The translations under genes and the position numbers were made by a program. Of a stretch of DNA of 64,000 bases, positions 26,495 through 36,260 are shown piece by piece. The notes beneath the pieces are model-generated. The model had not been told where the DNA came from. It did not search any database and saw nothing but the letters and a program-made list of their open reading frames with translations. Source of the stretch: an uncultured Bacteroidales bacterium (GTDB lineage: Bacteria > Bacteroidota > Bacteroidia > Bacteroidales > ML635J-15); assembly GCA_937982115.1 (NCBI GenBank), contig CALJNE010000031.1:44698-108697 (forward strand). The letters are read 5' to 3'. Every line of letters starts with the position of its first letter. The first letter of the stretch is position 1.

Positions 26495-27943
26495 TTATTT
26501 CATTTTTGATTCTTGCACTTCAAAAACAAATTCTTTCATCAGAGATAGAACTTGTGGCGAGATTGATTCTTGAATAAAAAAATATTCATCTATAGTGCAC
26601 CTGTTACAATTCTGAAAAAGATGATTCAATCCCGAAAGTTTATGAATTCGTATAATTTTGCATTTATTAGGATTTAAAAGTTTGGAGAAAGCCTGAATGT
26701 TCAAATCAGCATCCACCTGTAGGTCTTTTTCTCCATTTAAAACTAAAACCGGACAGGATATTTTCTTAATATCTTTAGCAGGATCAATACTCAGGAAATA
26801 TTTCATCCATGCCCCGGAAAGTTGCATTACAGATAAATTTATACCTTGATTATTAAGTTTATACTTAGAGATTTTTTCTTCAGGAAAGTAGCTTGCATAA
26901 TTGTTATAAGTATCTGTTACTAATTTTCTCAGTTCGACAATATCTTTAGCTCTTAAAGCGTGTTTAAAAAGTTCTTTTTGCATTTTTGAAAGCAGAATAA
27001 TGTCTTCGTCGGGATAAGCTTCGGTTTTATAAATTTCGATTGCTTGCTTAGCAAGTAGTTCTTGCATGGGTATAGCCGGACCAGCCAGAGAGATTATAAA
27101 TTTTACATCTTTTTGATATTTTGCAGCAGCCATAACAGCTATGAGTCCGCCTTCGCTATGCCCGGCAATTCCAATCATGTTTTTATCAATATCGGGATGA
27201 TTTTGAAAGAATTTTAAAACACTTACAGCATCAAACATAAAATCTAAACTTGTTGCTGAACTAAAATTTCCGGTAGATTTGCCAACGCCTCTGTCATCGT
27301 AACGAAAAACGGCTATACCGTTTTTAGTAAGATAATCAGCAATAATCCAGAAAGGTTTATGTCCTGCGATCTCCTCATTTCTATCCTGAGGTCCGGAACC
27401 TGTTACTAAAATTACAAGCGGATATTTTTTTCCTGAATTTTCTGTCGGTAATGTTAGAGTGCCGAAAAGTTTAACACCTGCTTTAATATTTTCTATTTCA
27501 TACTCCTTTATCACATAATCAAATGGTTCTTGAGGAGTTTGGGGACGTTGAAGATAAGCAACTTCATCAGATTCTACCTGAGAAAAACTTGCATCGAATT
27601 TTTGATTTCCTTGTGTCCACTTTCCTTTAAAATTGTTATCTTCCTTATCGAATTTTAAACTAAAATTTCCGGAAATTTTTCTAAATCTTGCATAAATAGT
27701 ATCTAAATCTTTGAAAAAAACTTCATCTGATTTCATAGCATAAACAAACTGCTCCGGAATATACATATATATATCAGGCTCGCCTTGTTTATTTTTAATT
27801 TCGAGTATTAGTTTTATTTGATTATCAACTACATCAATCTCTCCGGAAAGATATTTGATATCGGTTTGTGAATAGGAAATATTTATAAATAATAAGCATG
27901 AAACGAAGGATAAAAATGAATATAAGAATTTAGAGTGATACAT
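26495..27943 (-). CDS. Exported alpha/beta hydrolase (acyl-peptidase/esterase type)
   Basis: A 482-residue protein with an N-terminal signal peptide (YSFLSFVSCLLFINISYS). A beta-rich domain of about 130 residues precedes an alpha/beta-hydrolase fold: oxyanion region LVTGSGPQDRNE, RYDDRGVGKSTG, nucleophile elbow GHSEGG (Ser near 262), acid loop LNGEKDLQV and late His in GLNHLF. This arrangement is common in Bacteroidota secreted esterases and peptidases annotated as S9-like; the true substrate is unknown. It overlaps the upstream lipoprotein gene by 14 bases, so the two are probably co-translated. They lie downstream of mnmA on the same strand. Confidence 0.85.
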   Translation of the reverse strand: MYHSKFLYSFLSFVSCLLFINISYSQTDIKYLSGEIDVVDNQIKLILEIKNKQGEPDIYMYIPEQFVYAMKSDEVFFKDLDTIYARFRKISGNFSLKFDKEDNNFKGKWTQGNQKFDASFSQVESDEVAYLQRPQTPQEPFDYVIKEYEIENIKAGVKLFGTLTLPTENSGKKYPLVILVTGSGPQDRNEEIAGHKPFWIIADYLTKNGIAVFRYDDRGVGKSTGNFSSATSLDFMFDAVSVLKFFQNHPDIDKNMIGIAGHSEGGLIAVMAAAKYQKDVKFIISLAGPAIPMQELLAKQAIEIYKTEAYPDEDIILLSKMQKELFKHALRAKDIVELRKLVTDTYNNYASYFPEEKISKYKLNNQGINLSVMQLSGAWMKYFLSIDPAKDIKKISCPVLVLNGEKDLQVDADLNIQAFSKLLNPNKCKIIRIHKLSGLNHLFQNCNRCTIDEYFFIQESISPQVLSLMKEFVFEVQESKMK

Positions 27944-28655
27944 GGTATTCTAAGATTTTTTGTTTGAAAATTGTTCCTGTTGTTATTCTTTGTTCGATAG
28001 GGACATCAAAAATTACTTCTTGAGAATTTATGTAGGTTTCTTCTTTATAGACAAGTCCTATTTTATATGCATAAATTTCTACTGCATAATTTTTATGAAT
28101 AAGGGATGAAGAAGAATCCTGTAGCACAAACAAACAAGAATCAAAAGACATTTGATTGACTTGAAAAGGAACATTCAAGTCAGAAATTTTATAAGTTTTT
28201 GAGTCCAGCTCGTTAAAAATATTTCCATCCCATTGTAGATTTTTACGAACAGGAAATCGAATTTTTACAAACCTTAAGTTTTCTTCAACTTTGTGAGCAG
28301 CATTATTTGTTTGTTTTGCCTGCCAAACCGATTGTATTTCCCAATTATCGGAAACAGGATTAAAAACATATCTTTCAATTCTATAGGCAGTATCTTCTTC
28401 ATTATCAATGATGGGAATATCAATAATTTCTTTCAGAAGATAAACAACAGTATCATAAATATTGGATGGCTTATCAATATTTATTTTAGTAATTTCGTAA
28501 ACGATGTAATCACCTTGACGTAAAGGAAAATATTCTTTACCTAGAAAAATAGCTGTCGGTTGTATATCTTCTTTAGAACAAGAAATAAAAAGCAATAGTA
28601 TCAATACGACTATTGTTGTAAAAATTGATGATATGTATAAATTCTTTGAATTCAT
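27930..28655 (-). CDS. Hypothetical lipoprotein
   Basis: A 241-residue protein with a long hydrophobic leader and lipobox FISC, then SKEDIQP, giving lipidation at about Cys26. The mature part is beta-rich, with phrases such as YFPLRQGDYIVYEI typical of a family of uncharacterised Bacteroidota lipoproteins that measure about 200-250 residues. There are no catalytic motifs. It lies 12 bp downstream of mnmA and overlaps the hydrolase gene by 14 bases. Function unknown. Confidence 0.75.
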   Translation of the reverse strand: MNSKNLYISSIFTTIVVLILLLFISCSKEDIQPTAIFLGKEYFPLRQGDYIVYEITKINIDKPSNIYDTVVYLLKEIIDIPIIDNEEDTAYRIERYVFNPVSDNWEIQSVWQAKQTNNAAHKVEENLRFVKIRFPVRKNLQWDGNIFNELDSKTYKISDLNVPFQVNQMSFDSCLFVLQDSSSSLIHKNYAVEIYAYKIGLVYKEETYINSQEVIFDVPIEQRITTGTIFKQKILEYHVSL

Positions 28656-28667
28656 TATCCAAAGATA

Positions 28668-29756
28668 CTAAAAATTTGTGATAATTCCACCACAAACGAG
28701 GTCATCATTTTCATAGATTACGGCTGATTGTCCGGGAGTTACTGCAGAAACCGGATTTTCAAAAACAATTTTAACTTTATCTCCGTCCTGAAATACTCTA
28801 CATTTTTCGCCTTTATTATTATATCTGATTTTACAAATTGCTTGTAAGCCTTCAGGAATTTTTTCATACTTCATGAAGTTAATATTTTGTATTATAACTT
28901 CATTTTTAAGTAAATCGTTTGCTTGACCAAGTGTTATAGTATTAGTTTTGGCATCAATGTTCAGCACATAGGCCGGTTGTCCCAGAGCTATATTCAGTCC
29001 TTTTCTCTGTCCAATTGTATAAAATGGATATCCTTTATGTTTTCCGAGTATTTTACCGTTTTTGTCAACAAAATTTCCTTCTCCAATTTTATTATCAATA
29101 TCCGGTATTGCTTCTCTCAAAAATCTTCGATAGTCATCATCAGGAATAAAACATATTTCCTGACTTTCTCTTTTAATTGCAATTTTAGTGTAACCATTAT
29201 CAGCAGCAATTTTTCTTACTTCATTTTTCGTAAAATTTCCAAGTGGAAAAATTGTCATTGAAAGATATTCCTGAGGGATTGCCCATAAAAAATAAGATTG
29301 ATCCTTAGTTTGATCAACTCCTTTGCTGATATAATATCTTCCGTTTGATGATAAAATTCTGGCATAGTGTCCTGTGGCAAGATAATCACAATTAAGTTTA
29401 TCGGCTTCTTCAATCATCCTTCCCCACTTAATCAGTTTATTACACAGAACACAAGGATTAGGTGTATTTCCGGAAATATATTCATTAATAAAATTATTAA
29501 TAATGGTGTCAGAGAAGTAATCACGTATATCGAGTATATGGTGTTCAAATCCAAGATCATTAGCAAGTTTTTTTGCTTCAAAGATCGAGTCCACACTGCA
29601 GCAACCGGTTTCTTTTTCCATACAAGCTTTTGAGATGGAATCATAAGATCTGAAGGTCATTCCCACTACTTCAAAACCTTGTTGTTTTAATAAAATAGCA
29701 GCAACGGAACTGTCTGTCCCACCGCTCATTCCCAATAAAACACGTTTTTCAGCCAT
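28668..29756 (-). CDS. mnmA: tRNA-specific 2-thiouridylase
   Basis: Installs the 2-thio group on wobble uridine 34 of Lys, Glu and Gln tRNAs, using ATP and a persulfide sulfur donor. PP-loop MSGGTDSS is at 10-17 (Thr instead of the common Val). Catalytic Cys102 is in NPCVLC and the second catalytic cysteine in EICFIPDDDY; IGQRKGL and the C-terminal beta-barrel ending in AVIYENDDLVCGGI are present. The 362-residue length is normal, with the Bacteroidota-type insert around 40-60 (ACMEKETGCC). It pairs logically with the mnmD gene at the right end of the window. Confidence 0.96.
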   Translation of the reverse strand: MAEKRVLLGMSGGTDSSVAAILLKQQGFEVVGMTFRSYDSISKACMEKETGCCSVDSIFEAKKLANDLGFEHHILDIRDYFSDTIINNFINEYISGNTPNPCVLCNKLIKWGRMIEEADKLNCDYLATGHYARILSSNGRYYISKGVDQTKDQSYFLWAIPQEYLSMTIFPLGNFTKNEVRKIAADNGYTKIAIKRESQEICFIPDDDYRRFLREAIPDIDNKIGEGNFVDKNGKILGKHKGYPFYTIGQRKGLNIALGQPAYVLNIDAKTNTITLGQANDLLKNEVIIQNINFMKYEKIPEGLQAICKIRYNNKGEKCRVFQDGDKVKIVFENPVSAVTPGQSAVIYENDDLVCGGIITNF

Positions 29757-29767
29757 TTTAAACCATA

Positions 29768-30628
29768 TTATTTTGGAAAACCTCCATCCAATTGTGTACG
29801 AGGATCATTGGAAGGTTTAAAAAATTCAAGTGGATTATCTAAATAATCTTCAGGCTGCTTAAAAAGATGCTGATTTTCTTTTGCCCATTTTTCACGTTCC
29901 TGCCATTCTTTTACAATTTCATCATAATTTTCCGGTCTATCCAAAGTATAAGTAACGGTATCAGGAGTTTTTCTGTCTTTATAAACAATCCAATCTCCAT
30001 GTCGTTTGCTTTTAACATAAGGACCTTCTTCTTCCAAAAATCCTGTAGGGTCATAGACTTTCCAGTGCCCTTCACGATAGTCGTCAATATATTGACCTTC
30101 TTCATGAGTTTTTCCGTTTGGAAAGATTTTTCTATATTTTCCATGTAGTTTGCCGTCTTTATAATTACATTCCAGAGCAGGCTTCCCTGTTCCGGGATAA
30201 CAAATCGTAACAGGACCATCAACAACTCCGTCCTTATAATTTATAATTGATGATAAAACTCCATCTTCAAAATACAAGTACCAGATATTGATTCGTTGGT
30301 TTTTATCATTATAAAATCCTTTTGCTGCTAGATTTCCGTTTTCCCAATATTGTTCAACTGTGGCAAATCCTTTTTCATCATAATTTAATATAGATTTAAT
30401 CTTTCCATTTGGATGATAATATGTAAAAACACCTGTGGGTTTATCATCTATAAAAAAACCTTTATATCTCAACTGCCCATTGTCATAATACTTTTCCCAA
30501 CGTCCTTGTTTATTTTTATTGATATCAACATAATTTATTAAAGTATCGTTTTTAACTCTCCCAACCTGAGAAAAAATAAATAAGCACGAAAAAACAAAAA
30601 TAACTGCTAAGGAAAATTTTTTCATCAT
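29768..30628 (-). CDS. MORN/YwqK-repeat exported protein
   Basis: About 286 residues from the chosen ATG (MMKKFSLAVIFVFSCLFIFSQ is a clean signal peptide; a longer start at 30676 would spoil it). The body is a run of MORN-like repeats of the form GxWxxYYxNGQLxxKGxFxxDKxxG, at least six, ending with a charged tail. These repeats occur in the YwqK antitoxin-like family and in membrane-associated proteins; the toxin-antitoxin label is weak here since no toxin gene is adjacent. It heads the run MORN - mnmA - lipoprotein - hydrolase with an 11-bp gap to mnmA. Confidence 0.8.
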   Translation of the reverse strand: MMKKFSLAVIFVFSCLFIFSQVGRVKNDTLINYVDINKNKQGRWEKYYDNGQLRYKGFFIDDKPTGVFTYYHPNGKIKSILNYDEKGFATVEQYWENGNLAAKGFYNDKNQRINIWYLYFEDGVLSSIINYKDGVVDGPVTICYPGTGKPALECNYKDGKLHGKYRKIFPNGKTHEEGQYIDDYREGHWKVYDPTGFLEEEGPYVKSKRHGDWIVYKDRKTPDTVTYTLDRPENYDEIVKEWQEREKWAKENQHLFKQPEDYLDNPLEFFKPSNDPRTQLDGGFPK

Positions 30629-30689
30629 ACTGTTTTTTATAAAATAACTTAATTCAAAAAAAATTATTGTTATCAAAAATTATTCCCAA

Positions 30690-30697
30690 CAAAATTA
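30690..30697 (-). promoter_or_regulatory. Probable -7 element of the MORN-mnmA operon
   Basis: TAATTTTG on the minus strand fits TAnnTTTG, about 60 bp upstream of the signal-peptide ATG. No clear -33 TTG. Confidence 0.35.
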
Positions 30698-30729
30698 GCG
30701 AAATTTTTGAAATTTCTACATTTAATTGT

Positions 30730-31347
30730 TAATATGGCAAATTAAATTCCGGAAGATAATACCATAAAGTTCGTTTCCACTTTCGTTTAACCACTTCGGA
30801 ATAATTAATTTTTGATGAATATTTGATAAAATGTGCATAAGTTAATTCCATCTTAGTAAAAATTCTCCAGATAAACCTCCGCCAGATAACTTGCGAATAA
30901 AGAACCTTATCGACTTTCTTGCTTATTTATAGCCTGTGCATAAGAATTAAACAAATCTGAGAAATACAAATGAGGAACTTTAATCACCAGATTGTAATAT
31001 TTCCTGTTTAATTATTCTTCGTGGAACTGCCAAGTCTTCAATATTTATTTCATTTTCTTCCTTTATCCTTACTAATAAATGAAAATGATTGCCCATTAGA
31101 CAATAAGCCAAAGTGTCTGCCACAGACCAAATGTATTTTTCATATAATTTAATAAAATACTGATAATTCTCCGGTTGATAAAATAAGCGACATCCATTAA
31201 TTAATTCCCCTATTGTATATATGATAATAGGAATCTCTTTCTATTGGTATATTTACTAATTCTGGCATTAAATATTTCTTTAAATCATCGGTTAAAAGAT
31301 AAAGACATATTACCTAAACAATCAATATAGACTTTTCTGGTTTTCAT
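30730..31347 (-). pseudogene. Wrecked Y1/IS200-like (REP-associated) transposase
   Basis: Reading the minus strand from ATG 31345-31347 and shifting frame several times gives the plan of a Y1 HUH transposase. In order: SYYHIYNRGIN, then LFYQPENYQYFIKLYEKY, then DTLAYCLMGNHFHLLVRIK with the HFH metal motif at about 31079-31092, then YFSDLFNSYAQAINKQESR, a TAA stop, and GSLF. At least three frameshifts and two internal stops are present, so it is inactive. The C-terminal part toward 30730 is too eroded to define. No flanking hairpins or target repeats were recognised. Confidence 0.7.
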
Positions 31348-31381
31348 ACTAAATAATAAATTTATACTTCTAAAGTTATAA

Positions 31382-31621
31382 TACTTTTGCATTTGTTTTG
31401 CACTATTGCTATCGTCAATTCTTGTTTCTAGCGAATATTCTGTGCCTTCATCAAGAATTTTTTTCCAGATTTCAGAAGTATCATTTATTATTACTTTTTC
31501 GTATGCAAGTTATATATTTTTTTTTAAAAAAATGTTTTCACAAAAAAATGATGTATCAACAATTGTTTCTATTTCTTTATTTATATTTTTTGATAGTTTA
31601 TCTAAATTTACTAAAAATTAA
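31382..31621 (+). other. Short unassigned hydrophobic reading frame
   Basis: TACTTTTG (31382-31389), a -7-like element, precedes a frame of about 70 codons ending at TAA near 31621. The product is hydrophobic with two possible membrane spans (SFIITFSYASYIFFF and IVSISLFIFFDSL). The start is uncertain (TTG), and an overlapping frame of 88 codons has worse composition. It could be a small membrane protein or another decayed gene; I do not recognise it. Confidence 0.3.
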
Positions 31622-31759
31622 GAATTCTGAAAATAATAAAAAATATAAAAACACAAAATTTTGATTTATGATTTATGCGATTAGTATATTCAAGAGTCCA
31701 AGCTTAAAGATGATATTAAATAAAATACATACTTTTTTAATCCGATTTGAACAGCAGGC

Positions 31760-31962
31760 GATTGTAATAAAGTATTCCACTGTACGGTAACTCTAATTGT
31801 TTTTTTAATAACAAGATTTTTTGCAATAAAAATAAACAGTTTTATATCCGATAGAGTTTTAGATATTACAAACAGTTATTCAGGACTACCGGCAAGATTA
31901 AATGCCAAGATAAGTTTAACGATACTTAATAATCCTGCTTTTGTTGGTATTCATAAACTTTG
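31760..31962 (+). pseudogene. Unidentified coding remnant
   Basis: A plus-strand frame opened just after a TGA reads CNKVFHCTVTLIV, then LDITNSYSGLPARLNAKISL, and ends NNPAFVGIHKL before TGA (31960-31962). Composition looks like the end of a real protein, but no start or upstream part is found. No family is recognised. The sequences on both sides (31640-31760 and 31963-32080) show nothing I can support. Confidence 0.25.
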
Positions 31963-32081
31963 ACTTTTTTTTCTGTTTTCCTAAAATCTAAGTATCCAAC
32001 ATATTACGTTAATTATAAATTATAAAGAATGCAGTCTTAACATTTTTACTTGTAGCGGCAAATAATAATTTATTTTTTATA

Positions 32082-32089
32082 TAAGTTTG
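32082..32089 (+). promoter_or_regulatory. Probable -7 element of the glycosyltransferase gene
   Basis: TAAGTTTG fits TAnnTTTG, 15 bp before the ATG at 32105, implying a very short leader. The -33 element is not clear. Confidence 0.35.
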
Positions 32090-32104
32090 TGAAAAATTTT
32101 TTCA

Positions 32105-33277
32105 ATGCGTTTAATCATTCTTAATTACGAGTATCCTCCTTTGGGTGGCGGTGCTGGTGTGATTACTCAAAAGATTGCTGAAGGTCTGGCAAAAAAAGGG
32201 CATCAAATCACTGTTGTTTCAACATGGTTTGAAGGCGAACCGGAAGATTCTTCTTTAGAAAATTTGCGAATAATTAGATTAAAATCCCGGAGAAAAAAGG
32301 TTTATGAATCAAATGTTTTTGAGATGCTCTCCTGGATGTTCAAAGCTAAATCTTTCTTAAAAAAACATTTAATTTCAGAAAAATATGATTTATGTTTTGC
32401 AAATTTTGCTTTGCCGGGTGGTGAAGTAGCCTATTCGCTTAAATTAAAGTTTAAATTGCCTTATGTAATTATTTCTCATGGGCACGATATTCCATGGTTT
32501 GCCCCGGAACAGATGATGTGGTATCATGCTTTTACTTATCAATGGATTAAAACTATCTGCATTGCAAGTGAAAGAAATTACGTACAATCAGAGGAAATGA
32601 AAAAAAACATTGATGCTTTTCTGGGCAGATATAGTTTTAAAAATAAAATCATATATAATGGCTGGGATAGCAGTATTTTTTCCCCAGACTACAGTTTAAG
32701 AAAAAAACAATTTACAATTCTTTTTACAGGTAGACTGGTAAAACAGAAAGACCCAATGACTTTTTTGCAGTCAATAAATCTATTCAAAAATGAAATTAAA
32801 GATTTTAAAGTGATTATTCTCGGTGATGGTAAGTTAAGGGGTAAAATGGAAAAGTATGTCGCAAAAAATAATCTCGAAAGTTTTATAGAATTCAAATCCT
32901 GGGTTGATAAAAATGAAATGTTGTATCATTATCGTTCAGCATGGTTGTCTGTTTTACCATCATTGAACGAGGGTATGAGTATTGCCACTCTTGAGGCTCT
33001 GGCATGCGGGCAATATGTACTTGCAACAAAGGTAAGTAATAACGAAAGCATTATAACTCCAGGTTATAATGGAGATTTTATTGAAAAACGAAATCCTGAA
33101 AACATCGCAAAAAAAATTATTGAATTTTACAATGAGAAATTTCTAAAAAATTATTTGATACCTGAACAAGAATTAAAAAAATACCATAAACTTTACGAAT
33201 GGGCTGATATTATAGACCTCTATGAAAAAGATTTGATGGAAATAATCGAAAAAAAAAGATATAGTTTTAATTTTTAA
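32105..33277 (+). CDS. Glycosyltransferase family 4 protein
   Basis: A 390-residue GT-B enzyme that would transfer a sugar from a nucleotide donor to a glycan or lipid acceptor at the inner membrane. The N-terminal domain opens with NYEYPPLGGGAGVITQKIAEGLA, a glycine-rich acceptor-side loop, cut here only by its end. The C-terminal GT1 domain carries LFTGRLVKQKDP and the donor-site ExxxxxxxE stretch EGMSIATLEALACG (about 283-296). It is alone, after a decayed region and convergent with mqnE. The two 3' ends overlap by 11 bases, so antisense interference is possible. Confidence 0.9.
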   Translation: MRLIILNYEYPPLGGGAGVITQKIAEGLAKKGHQITVVSTWFEGEPEDSSLENLRIIRLKSRRKKVYESNVFEMLSWMFKAKSFLKKHLISEKYDLCFANFALPGGEVAYSLKLKFKLPYVIISHGHDIPWFAPEQMMWYHAFTYQWIKTICIASERNYVQSEEMKKNIDAFLGRYSFKNKIIYNGWDSSIFSPDYSLRKKQFTILFTGRLVKQKDPMTFLQSINLFKNEIKDFKVIILGDGKLRGKMEKYVAKNNLESFIEFKSWVDKNEMLYHYRSAWLSVLPSLNEGMSIATLEALACGQYVLATKVSNNESIITPGYNGDFIEKRNPENIAKKIIEFYNEKFLKNYLIPEQELKKYHKLYEWADIIDLYEKDLMEIIEKKRYSFNF

Positions 33278-34364
33278 TGTTATATTCAGAATCTCTCTCA
33301 ATAGGTTCAAAGCCGGCAGATAAAATTTTTTCCCGAATTTGTGATTCTGTCATCACGGGTTTACTTACAGCTCCTGCCATAGAATATATTTTTGTGCTTT
33401 CAAAAATAGTTCCGTCAATATCGTCGGCTCCAAAATTAACGGCAAGTATGGCATTATCTATTCCGGACATAGGCCAATATGCTTTTAAATGAAGTATATT
33501 TTGTATAAACAACCTTGATACTGCATAATTCTTCAGCTCTTCAAAAAGTGAGACCTCGTTGTTTATTCCGATATTGTTTCCGTAAATTTTGTATTTCAAT
33601 GGAATAAAACAATTAAATCCACCTGTTTTAGATTGTAAATCAATTAGTTTTTGCATGTGATTGATTCTGTCTGCATAAGTTTCAACATGACCGTAAAGCA
33701 TTGTGCAATTTGATTTTATTCCTAAGTTATGAGCTGTTTGATGAATTTCAAGCCATTTTTCCGAACTTGTTTTTCCCGGACAGATTTTTTTTCTTATCTC
33801 GTCATTTAAAATTTCGGCTCCTCCACCTGCCAAAGAATTCATTCCACTACTTTTTAATTCATTCAATACTTTTTCATAACTAATTCCTTCCATTTGTGAA
33901 AAAAATTCTATTTCTACTGCAGTGAAAGCTTTAATATGTATGTTTGGAAACATAGTTCTGATTTTCCTGAATAAATTTGTGAAAAATTTTAAATTTCGTC
34001 GAGGATTAAGACCTCCTGTAAAATGAACTTCGGTAATGCCCTCTCCTATTTTCTCGTTAATCGAATTTAAAACTTCTTCTTCGCTTAACTCCCAGGAATC
34101 TTTATCTCCTTCCTCCCTGTAAAACGAACAAAATTTACATTTCTTTGTGCAAATATTGGTAACTTCTACGTGGATATTTTTATTATAAAAGACTTTGTTC
34201 CCATATAATTGTTTTCGTTTTTCAGAGGCAAAAATCATACATACAGCAGGTGATGATTTTTCATACAGATATAAAGCATGCTCCGCTTTGATTGGTTGTC
34301 CATTGAGAATTAGTTCGTAAATCTCGGTTTCTATGTTGTTTAAGTGATTTATAAAATTTTTCAT
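33267..34364 (-). CDS. mqnE: Aminofutalosine synthase (radical SAM)
   Basis: Catalyses the radical-SAM step that joins the SAM-derived adenosyl group to 3-(1-carboxyvinyl)oxybenzoate in the futalosine route to menaquinone. The radical SAM cluster motif is CTKKCKFC (Cys72, Cys76, Cys79). FTAVEIEFF, SLAGGGAEI and TMLYGHVETYADR distinguish MqnE/MqnC from other family members, and the FIPLKYKIYGNN region fits MqnE better than MqnC. The 365-residue length is normal. The other mqn genes are not in the window. The cell probably respires with menaquinone. Confidence 0.87.
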   Translation of the reverse strand: MKNFINHLNNIETEIYELILNGQPIKAEHALYLYEKSSPAVCMIFASEKRKQLYGNKVFYNKNIHVEVTNICTKKCKFCSFYREEGDKDSWELSEEEVLNSINEKIGEGITEVHFTGGLNPRRNLKFFTNLFRKIRTMFPNIHIKAFTAVEIEFFSQMEGISYEKVLNELKSSGMNSLAGGGAEILNDEIRKKICPGKTSSEKWLEIHQTAHNLGIKSNCTMLYGHVETYADRINHMQKLIDLQSKTGGFNCFIPLKYKIYGNNIGINNEVSLFEELKNYAVSRLFIQNILHLKAYWPMSGIDNAILAVNFGADDIDGTIFESTKIYSMAGAVSKPVMTESQIREKILSAGFEPIERDSEYNIKN

Positions 34365-34463
34365 TAAAACAAAAATTATGATTTAATTTTTTGAAGCATA
34401 ATTTATCTATCACAAAAATAATATACATTTGTTAATATTTAGAAAAATTGATTTTTAACAGCT

Positions 34464-36173
34464 ATGTTCAAAAAGAAATTCTCTATCATTTTATTAATGG
34501 CTATCTGTTTCGGTGGATTATTTTATTTTACGGATTATGTCTATAACGAAGGTTTTAATCCCACTGACGAAGGAGTAATTCTCGCACAATCATTCAGAAT
34601 TGTCAATAGTGAAATTCCGCACAAAGATTTTATTTCAATTCGTCCGGTTGGCAGCGGTTATTTTCATTCTTTGAATTATTTAATTCCGGCTCCCATTTTT
34701 GTAGCTGCAAGATATTTAGTTCTTTTTCAATTTTTCGTAATAGCTGTTTTATGTTCATTATTATTTTATAATCAAATTGTTAAAAAATCAGATTTATCAA
34801 TAAATAAAACTACGTATTTTATAGCTTTAATCATTTCTGCTTACACAATTTCTATTTTAAACTACAACCTATTTTCTTGGACAACCATTGATGCGGTTTT
34901 TTGGTCAGTTATTTCTTTGTATTTATTTTCGATAGCTACTAAAAAGATTCATTACATTTTTGCCCTTATTTCGATTTCATTAGCAGCTCTTTCGCGGCAG
35001 ACTTTTGCAATGGCAACTTTAATTGCATTCCTTTACACTTTGTATGAATTTAGAAAGAAAATAATTTCGGCTTTTCTTATTTTATTAAGCGGAGGATTAC
35101 CGTTTATTCTATATTTTGGGCTACTAATTTATCATAATGCTCTAAAAGATTTCATCCTGCAAATGTCGGGAAGAACGGAATTTTTTGAAACTGCAATTCT
35201 ACAATTTGTAAAAAGATTTTTCGTTTCGTGGTCAACACCTTTAAATATTTTTACAATAGCCGTCAGCATTCTTATATATTTTAGAAAGGATTTCACTTTT
35301 AAAAGAACCTTTAACAAAAACACATTAAGTAAATATTTACCAGTAATTTATCTTGCGATAACATTTCTTTTAGTTATAAAATATTTTCTTGCAAAAGAAC
35401 AAAATATTTATTCTCTGCCTTTCGAATTATTTTTTTCAGCAATAGCAATTAGCATTTATAACGGAGTATGTTTTCCACAACAAACGAAATTATTTTATTT
35501 CAGTTTTTCGATAATTTTAATTTCGTGGATTTCAGCAATTTCGCTTGGTGACAACACTCCTGTTTTTTCGTCAGGACCACTGTTTATTACTGTTGTAATG
35601 AATTCTGTTAATATTATTATTCTTTCAAAAAGTAATATCCCTAAATCTTTCCCTGCATTAACTTTGTTTTTAAGTTTAATAATTTTATTCAGTGGTTTTA
35701 TCAGCCAACGTAAATTTAATTACCGGGATAATCCTGCACAGATGCTTGAAGCGGGCTTATATAAAGTTTCCTCTCAATTTGGAAAAATCAAAACAAATAA
35801 AAATTTAATTGAATATTACAGCGAATTGAAAAAGATAATTGACTCACTCCCTTCAGCAAAAAATAACACAATTGTTTATCCTCATAATGCAGCTTTTTAT
35901 CCGGCATTTTACACAAAGAATCCTTTCTCACTCGACTGGTTAATTACAAATGAATTTGTGGGACAAGGACAAAGAGTTAAATCCGATTTAGAAAAACTAC
36001 TGAATAGAGATAAAACCTACATTATCATAGATAAAGTCAATCTTATAACAATTAACAATAATTACAATCCATCGGAATATTCGAACATAATTAAAGAATT
36101 TGCAGAAAATAATTTCCAATTAATTCAAGAAACCAAATACTTCAAAATTTATTTTTACAGCATTAGTAAATAA
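34464..36173 (+). CDS. Polytopic membrane protein, GT-C glycosyltransferase-like
   Basis: A 569-residue protein with an N-terminal hydrophobic helix and about ten further membrane segments up to residue 430, then a soluble C-terminal domain. The first luminal loop has FNPTDEGVILAQ followed by IPHKDFISIRPVGSG. The DEG near the first helix and the PxxDF phrase are typical of lipid-linked GT-C sugar transferases (PMT/GT39-like or DUF2029-like). Acceptor and donor are unknown. TACATTTG at 34424-34431 could be its -7 element, but no suitably spaced -33 is seen. Convergent or divergent neighbours suggest a single-gene unit. Confidence 0.65.
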   Translation: MFKKKFSIILLMAICFGGLFYFTDYVYNEGFNPTDEGVILAQSFRIVNSEIPHKDFISIRPVGSGYFHSLNYLIPAPIFVAARYLVLFQFFVIAVLCSLLFYNQIVKKSDLSINKTTYFIALIISAYTISILNYNLFSWTTIDAVFWSVISLYLFSIATKKIHYIFALISISLAALSRQTFAMATLIAFLYTLYEFRKKIISAFLILLSGGLPFILYFGLLIYHNALKDFILQMSGRTEFFETAILQFVKRFFVSWSTPLNIFTIAVSILIYFRKDFTFKRTFNKNTLSKYLPVIYLAITFLLVIKYFLAKEQNIYSLPFELFFSAIAISIYNGVCFPQQTKLFYFSFSIILISWISAISLGDNTPVFSSGPLFITVVMNSVNIIILSKSNIPKSFPALTLFLSLIILFSGFISQRKFNYRDNPAQMLEAGLYKVSSQFGKIKTNKNLIEYYSELKKIIDSLPSAKNNTIVYPHNAAFYPAFYTKNPFSLDWLITNEFVGQGQRVKSDLEKLLNRDKTYIIIDKVNLITINNNYNPSEYSNIIKEFAENNFQLIQETKYFKIYFYSISK

Positions 36174-36209
36174 AAGTAAGACAATCTATTTATTTTAACA
36201 AAATTTTAA

Positions 36210-36217
36210 TAAATTTG
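36210..36217 (+). promoter_or_regulatory. Probable -7 element of the first type-B adhesin/porP pair
   Basis: TAAATTTG fits TAnnTTTG; the ATG follows at 36261. The upstream element is not well matched. Confidence 0.35.
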
Positions 36218-36260
36218 CAAAATAAATATACTGGAAGTTAAGTGTAAAAAAAGATTGAAC

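Noticed and set aside
29768..30628. Toxin-antitoxin module from the YwqK-like MORN protein
   Set aside because: The repeats also occur in many exported proteins, this one has a signal peptide, and no toxin gene is adjacent.
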